A stretch of DNA of 64,000 nucleotides, taken from NCBI GenBank assembly GCA_028673005.1, contig CM054115.1, forward strand, positions 57,373,407 to 57,437,406. Direction: 5' to 3'. Positions within the stretch are counted from its first letter, which is position 1, and each line of letters starts with the position of its first letter. The notes beneath the pieces were generated by a model. It had not been told where the DNA came from, searched no databases, and worked only from the letters and a program-made list of their open reading frames with translations. The DNA is from Tanypteryx hageni (Eukaryota > Arthropoda > Insecta > Odonata > Petaluridae). The position numbers and the translations under genes are program-made. This document shows positions 47,095 to 57,474 of the stretch, in pieces.

Positions 47095-49025
47095 ATCTCT
47101 CTCTTCCTCTATCTCCTTCTCCCTCTATCCCCCACTCCCTCTCCATCTCTCCCCCTCCTCACCTCTCACTCTCCTCACCTCCCCTCTCCCCCTCTCTCCC
47201 CTTTTCCTCTCCCCCCTTTTCCTCTCCCCTTTTCCTCTCCCCCCTTTTCCTCTCCCCCCTTTTCCTCTCCCCCCTTTTCCTCTCCCCCCTTTTCCTCTCC
47301 CCCCTTTTCCTCTCCCCCCTTTTCCTCTCCCCCCTTTTCCTCTCCCCCCTTTTCCTCTCCCCCCTTTTCCTCTCCCCCCTTTTCCTCTCCCCCCTTTTCC
47401 TCTCCCCCTCTCTCCCCACTCATCCCCCTCTCCCCTCTCTCCCCACTCATCCCCCTCTCCCCTCCCTCCCCACTCATCCCCCTCCCCCCTCCCTCCCCAC
47501 TCATCCCCCTCCCCCCTCCCTCCCCACTCATCCCGCTCCCCATCCCCCCCTCTCCCCATCCCCCCTCTCCCCATCCCCCCTCTCCCCTCTGCCCTCCCCC
47601 TCTCCCCTCCCCCTCCCCCCTCCCCCTCTCATCCTCCCCCTCTCATCCTCCCCCTCTCATCCTCCCCCTCTCATCCTCCCCCTCTCATCCTCCCCCTCTC
47701 ATCCTCCCCCTCTCATCCTCCCCCTCTCATCCTCCCCCTCTCATCCTCCCCCTCTCATCCTCCCCCTCTCATCCTCCCCCTCTCATCCTCCTCCCTCTCA
47801 TCCTCCCCCTCTCATCCTCCCCACTCTCATCCTCCCCACTCTCATCCTCCCCACTCTCATCCTCCCCACTCTCATCCTCCCCACTCTCCCACTCCCCCCT
47901 CTCACCCTCCCCCTCTCACCCTCCCCCTCTCACCCTCCCCCTCTCACCCTCTCCCCCTCCCCCTATCCCTCTCGCCCTCCCCCTATCCCTCTCACCCTCC
48001 CCCCTCTCACCCTCCCCCCCTCTCACCCTCCCCCCTCTCACCCTCCCCCCTCTCACCCTCCCCCTCCCACCCTCCCCCCTCTCACCCTCCCCCCTCCCCC
48101 CTCTCACCCTCCCCCCTCCCCCCTCTCACCCTCCCCCCTCTCACCCTCCCCCCTCTCACCCTCCCCCCTCTCACCCTCCCCCCTCACACCCTCCCCCCTC
48201 ACACCCTCCCCCCCTCACACCTTCCCCCCTCACACCTTCCCCCCTCACACCCTCCCCCCTCACACCCTCCCCCCTCACACCCACCCCCTCACACCCACCC
48301 CCTCACACCCACCCCCTCACTCCCTCCCCCCTCACTCCCTCCCCCCTAACTCCCTCCCCCCTCACTCCCTCCCCCCCTCTCTCTATCCCTCTTTCTTTCT
48401 TTTTCACTCTCTTTCCCTCTATCTCTCTCCCTCTATCTCTCTTTCCCCCTATCTCTCTTTCCCCCTATCTCTCTTTCCCTCTCCCTCCTCCCCCCTCCCT
48501 CCTCCCCCCCTCCCTCCTTCCCCCTCCACTCTCTTTCCCTCTCCGCTCTCTCTCTCTCTCTTTCCCTCTATTTCCCTCTCCGCTCTTTCTCTCTTTCCCT
48601 CTATTTCCCTCCTCTTTCTCTCTATTTCCCTCTCTCTCTCTCTTTTCCTCTCCTCTCTCTTTTCCTCTCCTCTCTTTCTCTCTTCCTCTCCTCTCTCTCT
48701 CTCTTTTCCTCTCCTCTCTCTCTCTCTCTCTTTTCCTCTCCTCTCTCTCTCTTTTCCTCTCCTCTCTCTCTCTTTTCCTCTCCTCTCTCTCTCTCTTTTC
48801 CTCTCCTCTCCTCTCTCTCTCTCTTTTCCTCTCCTCTCCTCTCTCTCTCTCTCTCTCTTTTCCTCTCCTCTCTCTCTCTTTCCCTCCTTCGCTCTCTCTC
48901 TTCTGCTCTCCTTCGCTCTCTCCCTCTCGTCCATTCTCCCTCTCTCCCATTCTCCCTCTCGCCCATTCTCCCTCTCGCCCATTCTCTCCTCGCGCCCATT
49001 CTCTCTTTCTCCATCTCTCTCACTC
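47095..49025. repeat. Two-kilobase polypyrimidine minisatellite complex
   Basis: Successive blocks: 47206-47405, a 15-bp CCCCCCTTTTCCTCT unit; 47410-47540, an about 30-bp CTCCCCACTCATCCCCCT-type unit; 47610-47880, a 14-bp CATCCTCCCCCTCT unit; 47890-48350, an about 15-bp CACCCTCCCCCCTCT unit with variants; 48360-49025, CT runs with TTTTCCTCTCCTC. The plus strand is nearly free of purines. The 500- and 666-codon Pro/Ser/Leu frames and the Gly/Arg/Glu-rich minus frames exist only because the repeat lacks stop codons; they are not genes. Confidence 0.95.
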
Positions 49026-49331
49026 CCCATCCTTCTCTCTGTCCCGAGTGTTAGCGGATTGGAAATCCTCGTCTTTATGAAGCCGTGAGGCCACTCCGAC
49101 CATTGAGGGTCGTCGTTTTCGTTTATGTCTCATCGCTCGGGTTTGCCATGCTGCGGAATTAATGGATGGAGTCAGTTTAAAAGGATGGAGTCGCAACAAG
49201 TTTCGGATGCTTTCAAGATGATTGGTTTCTGCGATTGTCGTCAGGATGCCTAGCTGTTGCTGTTTTTTCCGTGATCATTATTTTTTATTTAATTTTTACT
49301 CGATAATGTTTTAATTGCAGCATATTTATTT

Positions 49332-49441
49332 GTTTTTTAATCAACATCCAATAATCTCTTGCGAAACAAAATCAATGGAATCCTATTGTTTTTAATCAAC
49401 ATCCAATAATCTCTTGCGAAACAAAATCAATGGAATCCTAT
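49332..49441. repeat. Perfect tandem duplication, 55-bp unit
   Basis: A segment beginning TTTTTAATCAACATCC and ending GGAATCCTATTG occurs twice head to tail with a 55-bp period and no internal differences apart from one T in the leading T run. It looks recent. Confidence 0.9.
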
Positions 49442-50399
49442 TGATGATCGAAATAACTCCCAACAGCTACAAAACGATTGGGCAAACCGGATGCCAATTT
49501 CAGCTACAGAGCATCCGTTCTTAGTGGTGATCACGGATCGTCGATTCTATAGAAGACTTTTTTAGAAAATTTGTTATGTTTTTAAGCGCTTGATTATGGA
49601 TGTAAAATTGCGCATGCTTTCAAGCAATTTGGGCAAAGCTTAACATTTTTTAATTTAACCTTTTTTATTCAGCTGATCTCTCACATCCGTCGCGTGGCGT
49701 TCAGATCACTAGCATGTTTAATTGATTTTTTCTCCATAAAAAAATTATTTTATCGAGCACGCAGTTTTCTCTATTAGAAATTGACAGTATTTCTTTTATG
49801 GCGAGGAAGTCATAATTTATATATGTAATTGAGAATCTCGTAAACGCTTCGCCAGGTTGTATCACCCATATAACGTATCCTGTCAAAGTTATTGGTAAAA
49901 CATCTTCGGCTGCGAAATATAAACACATCACACTTGCTCGTCCCATATTGCCGGTAAACACGTTCCGACCTTGACTGCATATTAGGATAATCACGGGCGC
50001 ATTTTTTAAGCGACTAGAGTTTTTTCCTCATATGCCTCACGACAGGATGTTTGTGGTTTATTTAGCAGCGCTCACCTTCACCCCTACTACGCCATTAACT
50101 CGAAGAAAAATACGTCCGAGGCAAAATAAGCTAACGTTTTCGCGTGATGGCGTCGCGTATGGTTTTACCGCGTCGAGTTGCCGTCTCTCTGGGGGTATTC
50201 GTTTCACGTGATTGCGCTGTGATTGCTTTCGAATCGATCATATACCCTCCCACTCCTCTATAATGGTTCGTCTTTTCCGGGTGTTAACCTGTGACCTTTG
50301 GCCCGGCTTAATGCGCGGCGGGTCTTGCCTACTCAACCGGGGCGTATTCTTTTTCTTCCTCCGTCTCTTCTTTCCCCTCTTATTCAACGTTCGGCAGTA
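49442..50399. other. No gene recognised
   Basis: AT-rich sequence. The 97-codon minus frame at 49701-49994 has no family that I recognise. Confidence 0.5.
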
Positions 50400-50407
50400 G
50401 TCTAGAG

Positions 50408-50706
50408 CAGTGGTTCCCCAACTTTTTGCCTAGCCCCACCATTAAAACAAAAAAAAATATTTCGCGCACAAAACACAAATAATCGAAAACGTTGATAAAT
50501 AAATACGTGAATATTGGTGTAGCATACTTATTTATTTGTAATTTAAAGAAGTTAAGAAGAATACGCGGAGCTTGGCAGTTACTGTTTTATAATATATAAT
50601 GTACCTAGTATAAAATAGAATAAAATCAAAGTTTCTTAAATTTTCTGCTTAAAATTGTTTTTCTCACGCACCACTTGTGTGCGCTCCACCTAGTTTCTAA
50701 ACCAGC
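50408..50706. mobile_element. hAT MITE, left member of a tandem pair
   Basis: The left end is CAGTGGTTCCCCAACTTTTT. The right end read inward is AGCTGGTTTAGAAACTAGG, a degraded match. AT-rich non-coding interior. It is followed after five bases by a second hAT element. Confidence 0.6.
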
Positions 50707-50711
50707 TAAAG

Positions 50712-50953
50712 CAGTGTTCTTCAAACTTTTTGTCTCGCGGCCCAGTAGAAGAGAATACAACATGAAGAAACGTTTTCACTTGATTTTCAATTAAATCGCA
50801 ATAAGATGCTATTTATATTAAAATCGTGACGTTTATTCTATAGGAACATTTCGTTCCCTGCCATTTTTGGTATCTCAGCAGGTTATGAGTCGAGTTTTCC
50901 ATTTTTCTCGTTATCCCAGTACTGGATCGCGACCCGTACTTTGAAAAACACTG
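50712..50953. mobile_element. hAT MITE, copy 2 of the 6.9-kb family
   Basis: The left end CAGTGTTCTTCAAACTTTTT and right end read inward CAGTGTTTTTCAAAGTACGG form a clear inverted pair. Subterminal CGCGGCCCAGTAGAA and GGATCGCGACCC blocks match the element at 6900-7161. GTCTAGGA directly follows the right end; see the composite finding. Confidence 0.8.
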
Positions 50954-50956
50954 GTC

Positions 50957-51449
50957 TAGGATGACCATCTGTCCCAAATTTGGAAGGACAAGTCCCTCCT
51001 TTTCATCACTCGTCCCGCTTTGTTAAATGCCCCAATTTGGGGAAAATCGCGATTTATAGCCCAAATTTCCATTTAAAACGCCTCAAAACACCCTCACCGG
51101 CCTCACCAAGCTAACTGATATCAATTAAATCTATATAAAGCCGCGTTCACGCAGCGAACGAACAATCACCCGTACTCGGGATGTTCGTTCGTGCTCGTTC
51201 GCGCCGCCGTCCCCTGTGGATGTGTTCGAAAGGTTCGCTCCTATTCGATCCGTCAGAACGGATCGAACACAACGAGCCGAGCACAGACGAATGCTACCGT
51301 CCACACGGCAGCGAATGGTCATTCGCGATAGTGTGGATGCGGCTTAAGGCTCATCCATCAGTAAATACACCATAAATATGTCCCGCCTTCTAGTGTATAC
51401 ACACTATTTGAAAATGCCCCTCCTTCCTGAAAAGTTGGTCACCGTACTG
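50957..51449. mobile_element. Probable hAT element hosting a nested MITE
   Basis: The left end TAGGATGACCATCTGTCCC and right end read inward CAGTACGGTGACCAACTTTT share the GRTGACCA block, followed by GGAAGGA-type sequence on both sides. Target duplication is not visible. The nested element at 51138-51345 splits the interior. Confidence 0.45.
51138..51345. mobile_element. MITE with AAGCCGC ends
   Basis: The left end AAGCCGCGTTCACGCAGCG and right end read inward AAGCCGCATCCACACTATCG match at the first seven bases and with scattered agreement beyond. Subterminal GCGAACGAAC / GTTCGTTCG repeats are present. A TA lies next to the ends on both sides, so the duplication may be very short. Non-coding. 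Confidence 0.6.
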
Positions 51450-52798
51450 TTGTAATCCCAAAGAACGATTCGGGTCGAATGGTTGGACGCTGCGGCGTCA
51501 GCAACAGCGGCGTTGCGTTGATAATGAGTAATAGAAAACGACGCACGACGCCAGCGGTCGAGATGCAGCCACGCTCAACCGGTCTAATAAGTCATTTCTA
51601 CCCGGAGTGATTTATGGCTCATTGTCAGTTCGCTCTCTGTCTTCTCCGAACCCCTTAGCGGTCGTAAGGCCACATTGTTTTAATGGTCAGTCAGAAAGAG
51701 ATGTGGCGGAGGTGTAATGCTTGGATTTTTTAAAATTTCTGGTGAAGAATGCCGCGGTCTGACTGATCTAAAAGACGGAAGAAATATGACCCAGAAGTAA
51801 AAATGTTCTCTTAGAAAAATGTTTTATTCCTCTGCGCCGTTTTTGGTCTATTAAGTGGAATATAATCCTTCTGCGTTGGTTTGTTGACAAATGGGTGGAG
51901 TGATTGTGGTGAATTGCCGTTGCAGTTGTCTGAATCCGAGGTCCGCAACCTGCTCGCGTGCATGAAGTTTCTTTCCGACTAACATTGCTCGCGAGGGCTC
52001 TCATCGAGTTGAATGAAGAAATGGTTTTCGTAATGCTGTTGCAAGCATTAGTTTTTTTAAATTGAAAATTAATATGATGCATAGCGGATGAAATTCGTCA
52101 ATTTGAATATTTATCACCCAGCTGTTGAAAGGCTTTCATTAGCATAGGGTCTTTCAAAAATGCATCGTTCCTCATTTTTAGGTTCATACCACGTTGTTTA
52201 ATGCATTAAAAATGTCATTTGTATAATATGGATTAATTTATGTGCGAGAGAAGAATTTTTCCCCCATAAAAAGTTATAATTGGTGCAAATACCTGTTTTA
52301 TTTCTCTTTGGTGTTTTATGGATAAGCTACATTATCGCAGTGTTCATTACCAGAAAAAAACATTACAGCCCTCTGGTCTAATGATTTGTTGGTTTGACAT
52401 CTCTATAATAATACAAAATTGTTGGTTGGTCGGTGATCATTTTGTGTTGTGTATTATATCTCGAAAACGGTCAGAGATAATGGTTCGAAATTTTCCAGGA
52501 ATGCTTGATTCACATATTAAAAGTAAGTGATCGACGAAAAGATATTTGGAAAACGACCCGGGTTCGATTCCAAGGGATTATTTCTATTTCTTATAAGGTA
52601 ACACGTTAAAATGGATTTTCAACTTGTAGGCTTTTATTCTTTTGGAAATTAAAATTAGAAAAAAACACCTTCAATCATCCACTTTGATCTATTTTAAAGA
52701 AAAATTTATAGTCACTTATTCTTTTCTGCCTACAGTTCGAAATTGCTAATGTTAATAAATCACATTCTGGAGTAATATTTTAATTTTAACGATAACTG
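51450..52798. other. No gene recognised
   Basis: The minus frame 51768-52082 has no recognised domain. A B-box-like GGTTCGATTCC near 52561 is isolated. Confidence 0.5.
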
Positions 52799-52806
52799 CC
52801 TTGAGG

Positions 52807-53062
52807 CAGTGGCGGATCCAGGGGGGGGGGGGGGGGGGGCGATCGCCCTTTCCTTGGACGACCCGATTCCCTAAACTTGGTGCATTCTTAAATTAATTTC
52901 GCGCAATATTCCTTGTTTCTACACTGAAGATTAAGACTGTATGATAAGGGAAATATAGATATTTCAAAATGTGTGGTCGCCGGCAGAGGCGGAATCAAGA
53001 AGGGGGAGGGACAATTGGGGCGATCGTCCCCCTCCCCTGGGAAGTTTCTGGATCCGCCCTTG
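52807..53062. mobile_element. CAGTGGCGGATCC-ended MITE with perfect target duplication
   Basis: The left end CAGTGGCGGATCCA and right end read inward CAAGGGCGGATCCA match at 12 of 14 bases. CCTTGAGG is duplicated exactly at 52799-52806 and 53063-53070, and the identity extends one base to GCCTTGAGG. A long G run (52821-52839) follows the left end. The right 80 bp contain a second, inverted copy of the terminus (GGCAGAGGCGGAATC at about 52983), giving a terminal hairpin. Non-coding, 256 bp. Confidence 0.85.
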
Positions 53063-53070
53063 CCTTGAGG

Positions 53071-54340
53071 ACAATGTAATTGTCAAATATTTAGCTAAGA
53101 TTGTTGACTCAAGGCTAAATGTCTTTCTCTCTTCCCCTCCCTTACCTCAAAAGTTGTTTATCTTGACATCCGACTGCTGCGAGGAACAAATTCAATATAA
53201 ATAGTGATAGTTAAAATAATTTCTTTTGAGTTAAAATATTTTAGTTTCTTTTTTTTATGAATTTGAGCCCGTCATTTTTGACGGACAATCTACTAGTTTA
53301 TTCAGATTACTTAAGTTGTTGTTTTACATTAAAGGTCTTGAATTGTACAATTAAAAAGATAACTAAATTGACGCTTACCTTCCAACTCCCAAGTTTACAG
53401 TTCTCTTATTTTTTGCTCGTTATTGTTACTGCTACCGAGGTGATAAATAAATGTCATAAACGATGATCTTGGCCCAATGTAAAGAGCGATTGAAATTAAC
53501 GAAATTGGGAGCGGAAATAACATTGAAGATAGACGACTCGTGCGTGAAATTTAAATAAATCGAAGGAGGTTGAACAACGCCCTAGTTGTTCGCTTTGCTC
53601 TTCCTCATTATGATTTGCACTTTAGCGAAGATACCTATCTGGAGTAGTGAACCGTTTGAAACGCCATTTAGGAAAAAAATCTTTTTAGCTCTTCCGGTAT
53701 GCCCTCGTTGCTCGCCGACGACTTCCGGTGACGCACTCCTTTCGCAGTGTTTTCTTTTTATTCAAGCATCCTGGTTGTCTTGCTTCGATAAGAATCATTT
53801 TTTGCATCTCCTCTCCGGATATGCGTTCCAAATTCCTTTTAATTTAAAAATAAAATCGAAGTATCTGCGGGAATTGAATAACCTCTCCGTTAAAACTTCC
53901 GTTGCGAATGTCCTTTCCTCATTTGGCCGATTTATTGCGCTCGCGAGATTGAATTTCCAAAGAGTACCAGAAAAAAAATATTTCGGCGGGTCGTAAATTT
54001 GGCATTGTGTCAAATACCCGCGTGATTTATTTATTTTCCCTTTCGACGAAATGAAGGTATGGTTGTTTGGATTTTCGTCTAATATTTTTTTTTGCTTGCC
54101 CGTCATCCGTCTGTCTCCTTCGATGTTTCCATCAAGAAAGCATTCCAACGTTGTGATAAGGGGTATTGGTAATGTTGACAGCAAACGATGGTAAAGGCTC
54201 ATAAACATTACCTGTTTTATAAATTCGGGACGCCAAGAAATGGTGTATGCGGTAGTACTTATCGAAATACTTATATTGTATAATCAAGCTGTATTGCTTT
54301 ATGTCGATAGGGATGAGTCTTTGTGTGTCCGTTTATATAT
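53071..54340. other. No gene recognised
   Basis: Opposed frames of about 136 codons overlap at 53586-54208. Neither has a domain, a convincing start context or splice support. Confidence 0.45.
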
Positions 54341-54352
54341 GCGCTACATGAA

Positions 54353-54481
54353 GCTTGTCTTCGTAAAGAGTAGACTAATGCCGGCGCCGGGTTTCTCTCA
54401 TCCTTTGTGTGTATCTGGTGTGGAAGGAGTTACGGCTATAATAGTCCAAGAGGCTGACTAGTCAGAAAAATAAACAAACAG
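54353..54481 (+). mobile_element. 5'-truncated tRNA-derived SINE with 12-bp target duplication
   Basis: This 129-bp insert has GCGCTACATGAA exactly on both sides (54341-54352 and 54482-54493). The body blocks CTTCGTAAAGAGTAG, AATGCCGGC, GTGTGGAAGGAGTTA and AATAGTCCAAGAGGCTGA match, in order, the minus strand of 57120-57250, where the same SINE retains its tRNA head. The AAATAAACAAACA-type tail and long duplication show target-primed insertion by LINE machinery. Confidence 0.85.
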
Positions 54482-54493
54482 GCGCTACATGAA

Positions 54494-55062
54494 ACGAATG
54501 GCTTGAGAGAATAAGTGTACCTTCTGAGACTTACGTAATGAACTTTTTTAATCTGCATATTTAAGCGTGTGTTTTATCGCAGATTACAGCGATTTTTCGT
54601 GTGACACATCTTGGAGCTGGTGGAGGAAACGAAGTTACTAAGCTGAAGAGGGAGGTAGGTCGTGGTTCGTTTTTGAGGATGCCTCGAGAGGCGCGAAATT
54701 GAGATTGCGCTTAAGTTTTGGATTTTTTCCCTTAGGCCCAACCGCATTAAATAAAAATGAGCCTTTGCAGCAAAGAAATTGGTGTGAAAGTGAAATCCGC
54801 GCTATAACATAAAGCGCGCTCTTAGAATGCGCGCTATTGGGCAGTTAACTGTACTCTGAAAACAAAACTGTTTATAAGTTATGTCAATAAAACCCAAAAT
54901 CATTTACGCCCTGTACGCGGCCACATTTAATTTTCCTAGAATTTCTAGCCGAAAACCTCGCTGCGCCCTATGATAGGCAGTTGTTAATGGTAGCTTTTCT
55001 CGCGCAGAATGATGCAAAGTTTCAGTGCGTCTGAATTCATATTTATCGAGTTGTTTTGAATT
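54494..55062. other. No gene recognised
   Basis: Unique sequence with short frames only. Confidence 0.5.
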
Positions 55063-55070
55063 CACTGGAG

Positions 55071-55342
55071 CAGCGGTTCTCAAACATTTTTCCGTCGTGA
55101 CACACACGACGGTCGATGCTCACGCGCGCGACACACTGCAGACTACAATCCGCCGAACTAAAAAGAGGAATAGTGTGTAATAATGAAACTAAAAATTGTT
55201 TTTGTTGGAAAAAATGGCTCAAGAGAAAGACCAAAAACTCTGCTCAACGAAACTTACTTGATTTTTTTTATAAGCCGTTATTAAAGTTTTCGGGGGGACG
55301 GACATCTCTCGAACCTTCGCGACCCACCATTGTGAACCACTG
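55071..55342. mobile_element. hAT MITE
   Basis: The left end CAGCGGTTCTCAAACATTTT and right end read inward CAGTGGTTCACAATGGTGGG form an inverted pair. The flanking CACTGGAG (55063-55070) and TGCTGGAG (55343-55350) share six of eight bases, the differences being transitions. Non-coding. It abuts the next hAT element. Confidence 0.75.
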
Positions 55343-55350
55343 TGCTGGAG

Positions 55351-55645
55351 CAGGATTCAACGACCTTTTCTGCACGGCGGGCCACATTCGTTCTGTGAAT
55401 TCTTCGTAGGGCCGGGTGAGCGTTTGCATCGAAAGTTATCTAGTGAGATGGTCCCATGGTAGAGAAAATCGAGTCTTAATAATTTACTAGCGTTAATCGG
55501 AAATGTTTTGAGGCCATAATTTTTCTGGAAGAATACGAAATTACCTTTAAATTTATCGACCACTTTTTCATCATAGCTTGGAGGGCCATATTAAGTGCTG
55601 TCAAGAGCCGCATGCACCCCGCGGGCCGTAGGTTGCCAACCCCTG
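55351..55645. mobile_element. hAT MITE
   Basis: The right end read inward is CAGGGGTTGGCAACCTACGG with GGCCCGCGGGGTGCATGCGG inside, a textbook hAT terminus. The left end CAGGATTCAACGACCTTTTC with GGCGGGCCACA agrees at 10 of 17 positions. No clear duplication. It begins directly after the target duplication of the preceding element. Confidence 0.65.
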
Positions 55646-57063
55646 CACCCGAGGATCATCGTTCTCATCTTAAGGCTGAAAACAAACTTTTTCATAATAG
55701 AACGTTTGAAATTTCTCCCGTATTAAGGAACGCGAGCGAATGCCGCTTACCTTCCCAAAATTGCCTCTATATTTTTTCTTTTGTTGGTCGTTACTTCAGA
55801 TCGCACGACGAACGGCGACTTTCCATTCACCCACGCGCCATCTTAATTCTCGCCCTTCTGAGAGCAAAAAGGAACCATCGCCGTTTCAAAACGCCTTTTA
55901 CTTTCAACGTTTAAGGGGTTTTCTCCCGTGTCAACGGCGCGCTGTGAGGAATGAGAGCATTTTTATTTTGGTCCGGTCGTGACGGCGTGTATAGCATTTT
56001 TAAAGAACCCCTCGCAACTTGCCTCCTCCTCCAACCGTAGCCATTCGGGTTCGTTTTAAAGCAGGAGATGTAAGTACACCGAAAAGAGGTTGCGACATTG
56101 ATGTGTGTGTGTGGGAAGCGAGTATGGGTAAATAGGGTGTACAGGAGGGGAGGATGGGGGGGAGCGGGAACAGCGTGAAAGCGACCTTACGGAGTGGAAC
56201 CTTTTGGGAGCGAGCCTTTGTTGGGAGTACCCCCTCTACAAAACTACTACTTTCACCAGCAAACAAACAGTTGACGGTGGCCGCCGACGAGCATACCCGG
56301 AACGCAGGAAAGAAAGATTTTTGTTTACACTCGCACTGGTAGCTCACGCGGGGTGGAGGAGGAAATAGGTTCGACATGCCTTTGAGGTGGGGGAGGGGAC
56401 GGTTCTTACAAATGTTTGCCGTTTTCTCCGAGCGTGATTTTTGTGCTTCTCTATGAAAAACGCGTTCGCTCGAGCTGTTGTTATCTCGGAGGCGCTTTTC
56501 TTTTCTCTCTCTCGATGGGAAGCGCTCATCCCTCCCCAACATGCGAGTCGAGAGATTGGTGGGTGGGCGAGAGGAAGCGAGATATGGGGAATGGGATCGC
56601 TCTTGATGGAACGTTTTTGAAATTTTCGACGGCTCAACGAGCCGTCACGATCTTTCGACCCAGTTCGATCGGAGCGTGACTCCGCTACGCGGCTGTGAGT
56701 GCGTGAATTCCGTTCGCCGTATCCTATTGCATGCATCCGTCGCTTTTTTTTTCTCGTTGTCGGGAGGTGGTGATAGTTTCATGCGGCCTCCATCGAAGTT
56801 CGCGAATGCGCGTCGAGTTTGATGTCGGTCGTGTTTTTAAATCTATGTACGGTTAGTGCTTTTATTCGATAGCCTGCCGGTTTTTTAATTTTATTTGCGC
56901 TATGATTTTTTGTGTTGCTGACAGTGTCGTTGCCCTTCTTGTTGGGAATGCACGGTTTAGTGATTCAGAACTCGATACATTTCAGACAATACAGTTTTGC
57001 GAATGCTCGGAGTGATTCATAAAGATTAATTTGAGTTTCATTGTTTCGGTTCTCGTTGGGAAA
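55646..57063. other. No gene recognised; GC-richer island 55.6-56.85 kb
   Basis: Overlapping frames of 80-180 codons on both strands (55612-56736) fit the higher GC content but carry no recognised domain. If any unseen host exon exists in this window, this island and those at 26 and 43 kb are the places to test with RNA data. Confidence 0.4.
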
Positions 57064-57474
57064 CAGTGGCGTAGCAAGGACTGCGCGGACCCCCGAACTA
57101 CATTTTTTCAGGTCCTCACTTGTTTGTTTTTATTTCTGACTTATCAGCCTCTTGGACTATTATAGCCATAACTCCTTCCACACCAGACATCACACAGAAG
57201 GGAGGTGGGAAATCCGGTGCCGGCATTAACCTACTTTTTACGAAGAGCACCAAGAGGACCAACTGCTTTAACGTCCCTTCCTAAGAACGGAGCTCTGACT
57301 TGCGCGGTCTCCTTAACCCACCCAAGTAGGGGTCGGGACGATCCCAGGTTAAAAAATCCGACCTCCTCCGGATTCGAACCTGGGACCGCTGAGTGGAAGG
57401 CCAACGCCCTAACCACTCGGTCGCCGCCATCAGGGCCTCAAGTGGGAACGTTTTCCGTGGGTTCGGGAACACTG
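57064..57474. mobile_element. Probable CAGTGGCGTAGC-ended MITE interrupted by a SINE
   Basis: The left end is CAGTGGCGTAGCAAGG with CCCCCGAACTACA further in. The right end read inward is CAGTGTTCCCGAACCCACGG. Inner parts of both ends (CCCGAAC ... CACTTG) align. No target duplication was seen. The SINE at 57120-57432 lies between the arms. Confidence 0.4.
57120..57432 (-). mobile_element. Full-length tRNA-derived SINE, minus strand
   Basis: On the minus strand it starts with a tRNA-like head: A box GACCGAGTGGTTAGGGCG, then B box GGTTCGAATCC (57370-57380). Next come a unique body and a 3' part identical in layout to the copy at 54353-54481 (CTTCGTAAAAAGTAGG, AATGCCGGCACCGG, GTGTGGAAGGAGTTATGG, AATAGTCCAAGAGGCTGA) and an AAATAAAAACAAACA tail. 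Pol III promoter boxes plus a shared 3' body define it as a SINE and not a tRNA gene; the anticodon stem does not pair properly. The two copies differ at scattered sites. Confidence 0.85.

Noticed and set aside
47206..48350. CRISPR-like array of regular repeats
   Set aside because: Repeats adjoin directly without unique spacers, and the genome is eukaryotic.
47080..49080. Open frames of 502 and 666 codons (Pro/Ser/Leu-rich) and their Gly/Arg/Glu-rich minus-strand partners
   Set aside because: They are translations of low-complexity polypyrimidine arrays without stop codons; several frames are open at once, and there is no domain structure.
53586..54208. Two opposed frames of about 136 codons
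   Set aside because: Neither resembles a known family and they overlap antisense, as expected by chance.
55612..56736. Possible host exons in overlapping 80-180 codon frames
   Set aside because: Frames overlap on both strands in GC-rich DNA; no domain, and I could not build an exon chain with matching phases. RNA evidence could overturn this.
57361..57432. A tRNA gene on the minus strand
   Set aside because: A and B boxes are good, but the anticodon stem does not pair and the 3' continuation matches the SINE body seen at 54.35 kb.
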